NCBI RefSeq assembly: GCF_905220365.1
Contig: NC_061151.1
Span: 1,792,197-1,856,196, forward strand
Direction: 5' to 3'
DNA: 64,000 nt
Origin: Vanessa cardui
Lineage: Eukaryota > Arthropoda > Insecta > Lepidoptera > Nymphalidae
The notes beneath the pieces were generated by a model that saw only the letters and a program-made list of their open reading frames with translations, had not been told where the DNA came from and made no database searches. Positions 54,901 through 60,900 of this stretch are shown piece by piece. Each line of letters opens with the position of its first letter. Position 1 is the first letter of the stretch. A program made the position numbers and the translations under genes.

Positions 54901-57900
54901 TCCTCAAACGAAGTTAATCGTACCTATGACTTCGAAGATCTTAGGATGTGTCAATCAATAGTAATTCTAACTGCAATAGAATAGATTGCGTTTGTGCCAT
55001 CCTGGGTATGTATCAGATATACCGCCACACAGTAATACTCAGTATTGTTGTGTTCCGTATTGGGCGAGGTAGCCATTTTAACTACAGACACAGGGTGTGT
55101 AACACCTTAGTTCCCAAGGTTGGCGCACTGACAATCTCAATCTCAATATGGTGAATGTTTCCTATACTGCTATTGACTATGAGTAGTGGTTACCACTTAC
55201 CATCAATCGCCCCTTTTGGACTCATTTGAACTATTTTGAATATTGAATATTGCGTGTTTGTGGTAATTATTTTATATATATATATATATATTTACATAGA
55301 GACGATGGCGCCAGCAATGCTAAAATCACAAACTATGTGTGCTGCTTTCGATGACAATTTTTCTCTTGAGTCGTTATATAAACAGTTTCTTTTTACTTTA
55401 ACAGTCAAATAATGAGTCAAATAACGACTTATTAAAGATGCACTTGCCCCCCCCCCCCCCCCCAGGAGATGTACCGCGACTCAGGGTTCACGGAGTGGGA
55501 GCTGATCGTGCAGACGGCGTTCCACTTCGCGCTGTCTGTGCTGGCCATCGCGTGCCCGTGCGCGCTGGGCCTGGCCACGCCCACCGCCATCATGGTGGCC
55601 ACGGGAGTGGGCGCTCGACTCGGACTGCTAATCAAGGGCGCCGAGCCGCTCGAGAACGCGCACAAGGTCGGTGAACACAGGCTATATGAGCCTTATCAAA
55701 AATGCAAAAATCTTTATTCAATATAGAAGCTGTACGCTTACTTATTGCTTGTCAAATTAAACACTACAATATGTTCTGAAAGAAACACATCAGTATTGAA
55801 AAGCAGCTTAAAAAACTTAGTTGCAGTATATTTGGCCAAATCGAAATGTTAATTTTTATTATACTTTCGCAAATTTACTACATCGATCAAAAGCAAAACA
55901 CGTTAAAAATATCACAAAGTATACAAAACACAAGAATCAAAGTAAATATACGCCGGAGATAAAATACGATAACTTAAAAAAACTTACTCAATATTGTAAC
56001 AAAACCCTATCTCTTCTACTTGAAGTTGCGGGTGGAAATATCTTTCTCATATTTAATTACTAATCGTAGCCCGCGGCTTCGTTCGCGTTTTAGGGCGTTG
56101 GTTGTCACGTGTCAGGAAAAAAGTAGCCTATGTCCTTTCTCGGAGTTTAAGTTTGCTTCACACCAAATTTCATCAAATTCTTAAATTAACATGGTTATTT
56201 TTATTATTAAAGTTATTAATTTCAGGATATTTACCATGTTTTACACGAGACTCGTAGGTCGAACAATTGAATTATATAGTTTTATTCGACATTTTAAGAG
56301 GTTTCTCGTGAACAAGACATTCGTAGACAATGTCGAAATATCGAGCTCCACCGAACAAAAGTAAAAATCATGGTAAATATCCCGAAATTAATACCTTCAT
56401 CAAATTCGATTCAGAGGTTTGATCGTAAAATAGGCAAACATACAGACAGACAGTTAATCTCACATTCATAATATTAATATATATTTTTATTTCCAATTGA
56501 ACAGATCAAAACAGTTATATTCGACAAGACTGGAACAATCACACGAGGCAGCACAACTGTTGCAAGAGTTTCACTATTAACGGGCGAGCCCTCGATGTTA
56601 CCGGAAGTACTGGCTTGCATACTCTCCGCGGAGTTAAACTCGGAACATCCCGTTGCTTCCGGTAAGTGATTTATTATTATTTTATATGTCTATCCTAGAA
56701 TAGAATAGAATATTCTTAATTGCACTGCAAGATAAATATTTCAAAATGTCTCATGAAACTATTGTAAATAAAACTCAAAATCCTCTATTCAATATGAAAT
56801 GTGTTAGAACTAGCGCGCATTGGTAACTTTTGTCACGGTGACTGTTTCGTCACTCTTGTCGAGTCCGTGAATATGTATGGAGGTGCGCGCACGTTACGAC
56901 GTGACGATTGTGTCTGCATCTGTACATATTCACGGACTCGACAAGAGTGACGAAACAGTCACCGTGACAAAAGTTACCAGTGCGCGCTAGGTCTTACCCT
57001 TACTTATTGGTAATTAAATTAAATACTACCGGTTCGGAAAACAACCTGAAGAAGAACCGGCGAAAGAAACTCAACGGATCTTTTTTTTGTCAAATTTAAT
57101 ATATGCATATATATTGAGTGAATAGAAATAGCCAGGAAGCGATCTTTTTATTCCCATGGAGTGCTACCAATCAGAAACTTTTTCCTTGGTGGTAGGGCTT
57201 TGTGCAAGCCCGTCTGGGTAGGTACCATCCACTCGTCAGTTATTCTACAGTCAAATAACAGTACTCAGTATTGTTGTGTTACGGTTTGAGGGTGAGTGAG
57301 CCAGTGTAACTATAGGCATAACATCTTAGTTCCTAAGGTTGGTGGCGCATTGACGATGTAAGAAATATTTAATATTTCTTACAGCGTCATTGTTAATCCA
57401 ATAACAGGAGTAACAAGTTTGTGTTTGTTCCTTGTAATGCTATTCCTATAATTCTATTATTAGTCCTTCGAGCCGGATAATATAATCTGTACGTAATATC
57501 ATAATGTATAACATTCTAGCGATAGTCAAATGGTGTTCTGGCGTGGTGGGTGATGCGCGGGCCACTTGCAGTGGTTTCGCAGCGGCGCCGGGTTGCGGTT
57601 TGCGCGCTAAGATCACGCTCAGGAATGATTTTCAACAATCGCCTCAATTGAAAGCAGCTCTAGCAAATGCGAGGTGAGTTTTCTTATTTAATTATTAGCT
57701 TAACTTGGGCAACTTGTATTAATTGGGACTGGAATCGATTCGGATAATTGGAAATAGACTCGTAAGAAATATCTGTCACATTATTATTATTATTTTTTAT
57801 GCTATTTTGGCCGATTGGCAGACGAGCATATGGTCCTTACCATCAGGTGGCCCATATGAATGGTGGCCGTCAAAAATTGCTTGTGATTTTTATACGATTC

Positions 57901-60900
57901 GGACCGATTGGATTAAGAATAGGGTTTAGGATTCATTAAAAAATCATTTTAAATGTTGTAATTGTAATCCTCATAACATATATAGCTTGTTCGTAATGTT
58001 GTTTGTAATTCTCACCAATAATATTTTTATATCGTCTGCGTTGCAATATATTATAAAGTTGTATTAATAAATGTTTATGAAGTGACTTGTTATGGGAGTG
58101 TAAAAGGCAACGTAACGTAACGCGTTACAGCGTCACTTTGTCTGGCTTCCCTTTCTCTCACGCATATGGCAGTCATCTCTTTTCTCACTCTTACACAGCG
58201 CCAGCCGAACTTCGGAACGACGTTTTATTTTCATATTTCGCTTCTGTCTGGCGTCCCGAGATGCACACGCGATTTTTTTTTTAAATTATTTAGAAACTTG
58301 TGTATAAGTTTCATTATTGATTGAGCGTTTTTCTTATCCTTGGTCAGGGAAGGCTCAACGATCCAGTTGCATGGCGTTCCGGTGGAGATCGTGGGCGGGC
58401 AGGGCGACGCCGCGCTGAGCTCGGCGCAGGCCGCCACCAGGCTGCATGCGCTCATACCTTCCACTGGAGACGTGAGTACTCCCCCCCATATACTGACCTT
58501 GAACCTATTTTTCCCAATGTATCAGTTACAGTGCTGTTCATCTATAATTTCCATACTTATATTATATTTACGAAATTATCTGTCTGTCTAAAGTAAAAAA
58601 AGTAAAGTAACAGCCTGTTAATTACCCACTGCTGGGCTAAGGCCTCCTCTGTCATTAAGGAGAGGGTTTGGAACATATTCCACCACGCTGTTCCAATGCG
58701 GGTTGGTGGAATGCACATGTGGCAGAATTTCGATTAAATTAGACACATGCAGGTTTCCTCACGATGTTTTCCTTCACCGTCGAGCATGAGATGAATTATA
58801 TACACAAATTAAGCACATATATATAGTGGTGCTTGCCTGGGTTTGAACCCGCAATCATCGGTTAAGATGCACGCGTTCTAACCACTGGAGATGCACGCGT
58901 TCTAACCACTGGGCCATCTCAGCCAACTTCATGGAGCAATGTAGGTATTTACTAATAAGCCTGGATTCAATCACCAATTTATCAGTGACTACTCATCCAT
59001 ACTAATAATATAAATACGAAAGTCTGTCTGTCCACCTGACACCCTTTCACCTTCCTTGGCTAAACAGCTGGACAATTTTTAGAATACCATTATTACCTTA
59101 TATTAACTTAGAGATAGGCTTTTGTGGAAGACCATCTGGGAGGGTAGCATTCACTCATCAGATATTCTACCGCCAAACAATAAGATACTCAGTATTGTTA
59201 TGTTCCGCTTGGAAGTGAGAGTGAGCCAGTGTAATTAGAGGAACAAGGGATATAACATCTTTATAGGAATGATTTTTTTTCTTATAGCACCATTATCTAT
59301 GGGTTGTGGTACTAACCATCAGATGAACCTCCAACCTAAATAAATATATATTGGACAACATCACATACATTACTCTGATCCCAATGTAAGTAGCTAAAGT
59401 ACTTGTGTTGTGGAAGATCTGAAGTAACGACGGCACTACAAATACCCAGACACAAGACAACATAGAAAACTAATGAACTTTTTATACATCGACTCGGTTG
59501 AATCGAACCCGGGACCTCGGAGTGGCCATGAAAACCGGTGTACACACTACTCGACCACGGAGGTCATCAAATTAAATATATGTTTGTATTTTGTTCACAG
59601 ATAGTAGAACAAATAGTATTAATAGGTAATCGCGAATGGATGGCGCGTAATGGGGTATCCGTGCCGCGCAGGGTCCAGGAGACGCTGCAGAGGGATGAGG
59701 AGCTCGGACGGACGGCCGTGCTGGCGGCGATTAATGGTACCACCATACAACCACCATACAACCACCATACATACACACAATCATCATCAGTACATAGCTT
59801 AAAACAAAGTCCCTATGTATGCTTAGATTGCATTAACAATAGGCTAATTGACTGGTTTTTAAAATCCATTTTATATTATTTAGAAACTCATAATATACAG
59901 TGATTACAATAATTCACAATTTATTTTTCGCATTGTCAAATAGCCTATTAATTAATTTTAGAGGGCACATAAAAAATCTAAATATACTTTATTCAAGTAC
60001 ACTTTTACAAGCACCTTTGAATCGTCATTTAACAACTATATTAAGTGAAGCTACCACCGGTTCGGAAAGTAGATTCTACCGAGAAGAACCGGCAAGAAAT
60101 TAAGCACCTTTTTCAACATTTAAATATACAGTCATGTTAGTTAATTACCATTACATATTATATCCTGCCTGAAAGTCAACAAGTATTAATTCCACGCTTT
60201 TTTATCATCTATATAATCTTATACTGAATAATATGCCTTATTTACCAATGTAGTCTATACAAATGATTTGAATTTATAAAACGGCAAAGTTAAATATTTC
60301 AGTGATTTTTTTTATATGGTATAGGTTGGCGGACGAGCTTATGGGCCACCTGATGGTAAGTGGTCACCATCACCTATAGACAATGACGCTGTAAGAAATA
60401 TCAACTATTCCTTACATCGTCAATGCGCCACCAATCTTGGGAATTAAGATGCTGTGTCCCTTGTGCCTGTAGTTACACTGGCTCACTCACCCTTCAGACC
60501 GGAACACAACAATACTGAGCACTGTTATTTGGCGGTAGAATAACTGATGAGTGGATGGTACCTACCCAGACGGGCTTGCACAAAGCCCTACCAGCAAAAC
60601 AATATACCTACTACCAAAAAATCTATCATAGGTTCCGATATGCCGGATAAAACTTCTAGTAGATCCAGTAGATTATCATGATTATTACTTCAGACCAGCT
60701 GGTATGCACCATCGGTGTGGCTGACGAGGTGAAACCGGAAGCTCACCTCGCGGTCTACTGCCTGAAGAAGATGGGTTTGGAGGTGTGTCTCCTCACCGGT
60801 GACAACAGGAAAACGGCTGTGGCGATAGCCAGACAGGTACCATATACCAGATAGCTAATATCCATCTACACTTCATTACATAGTATAAAACAAAGTTGCT

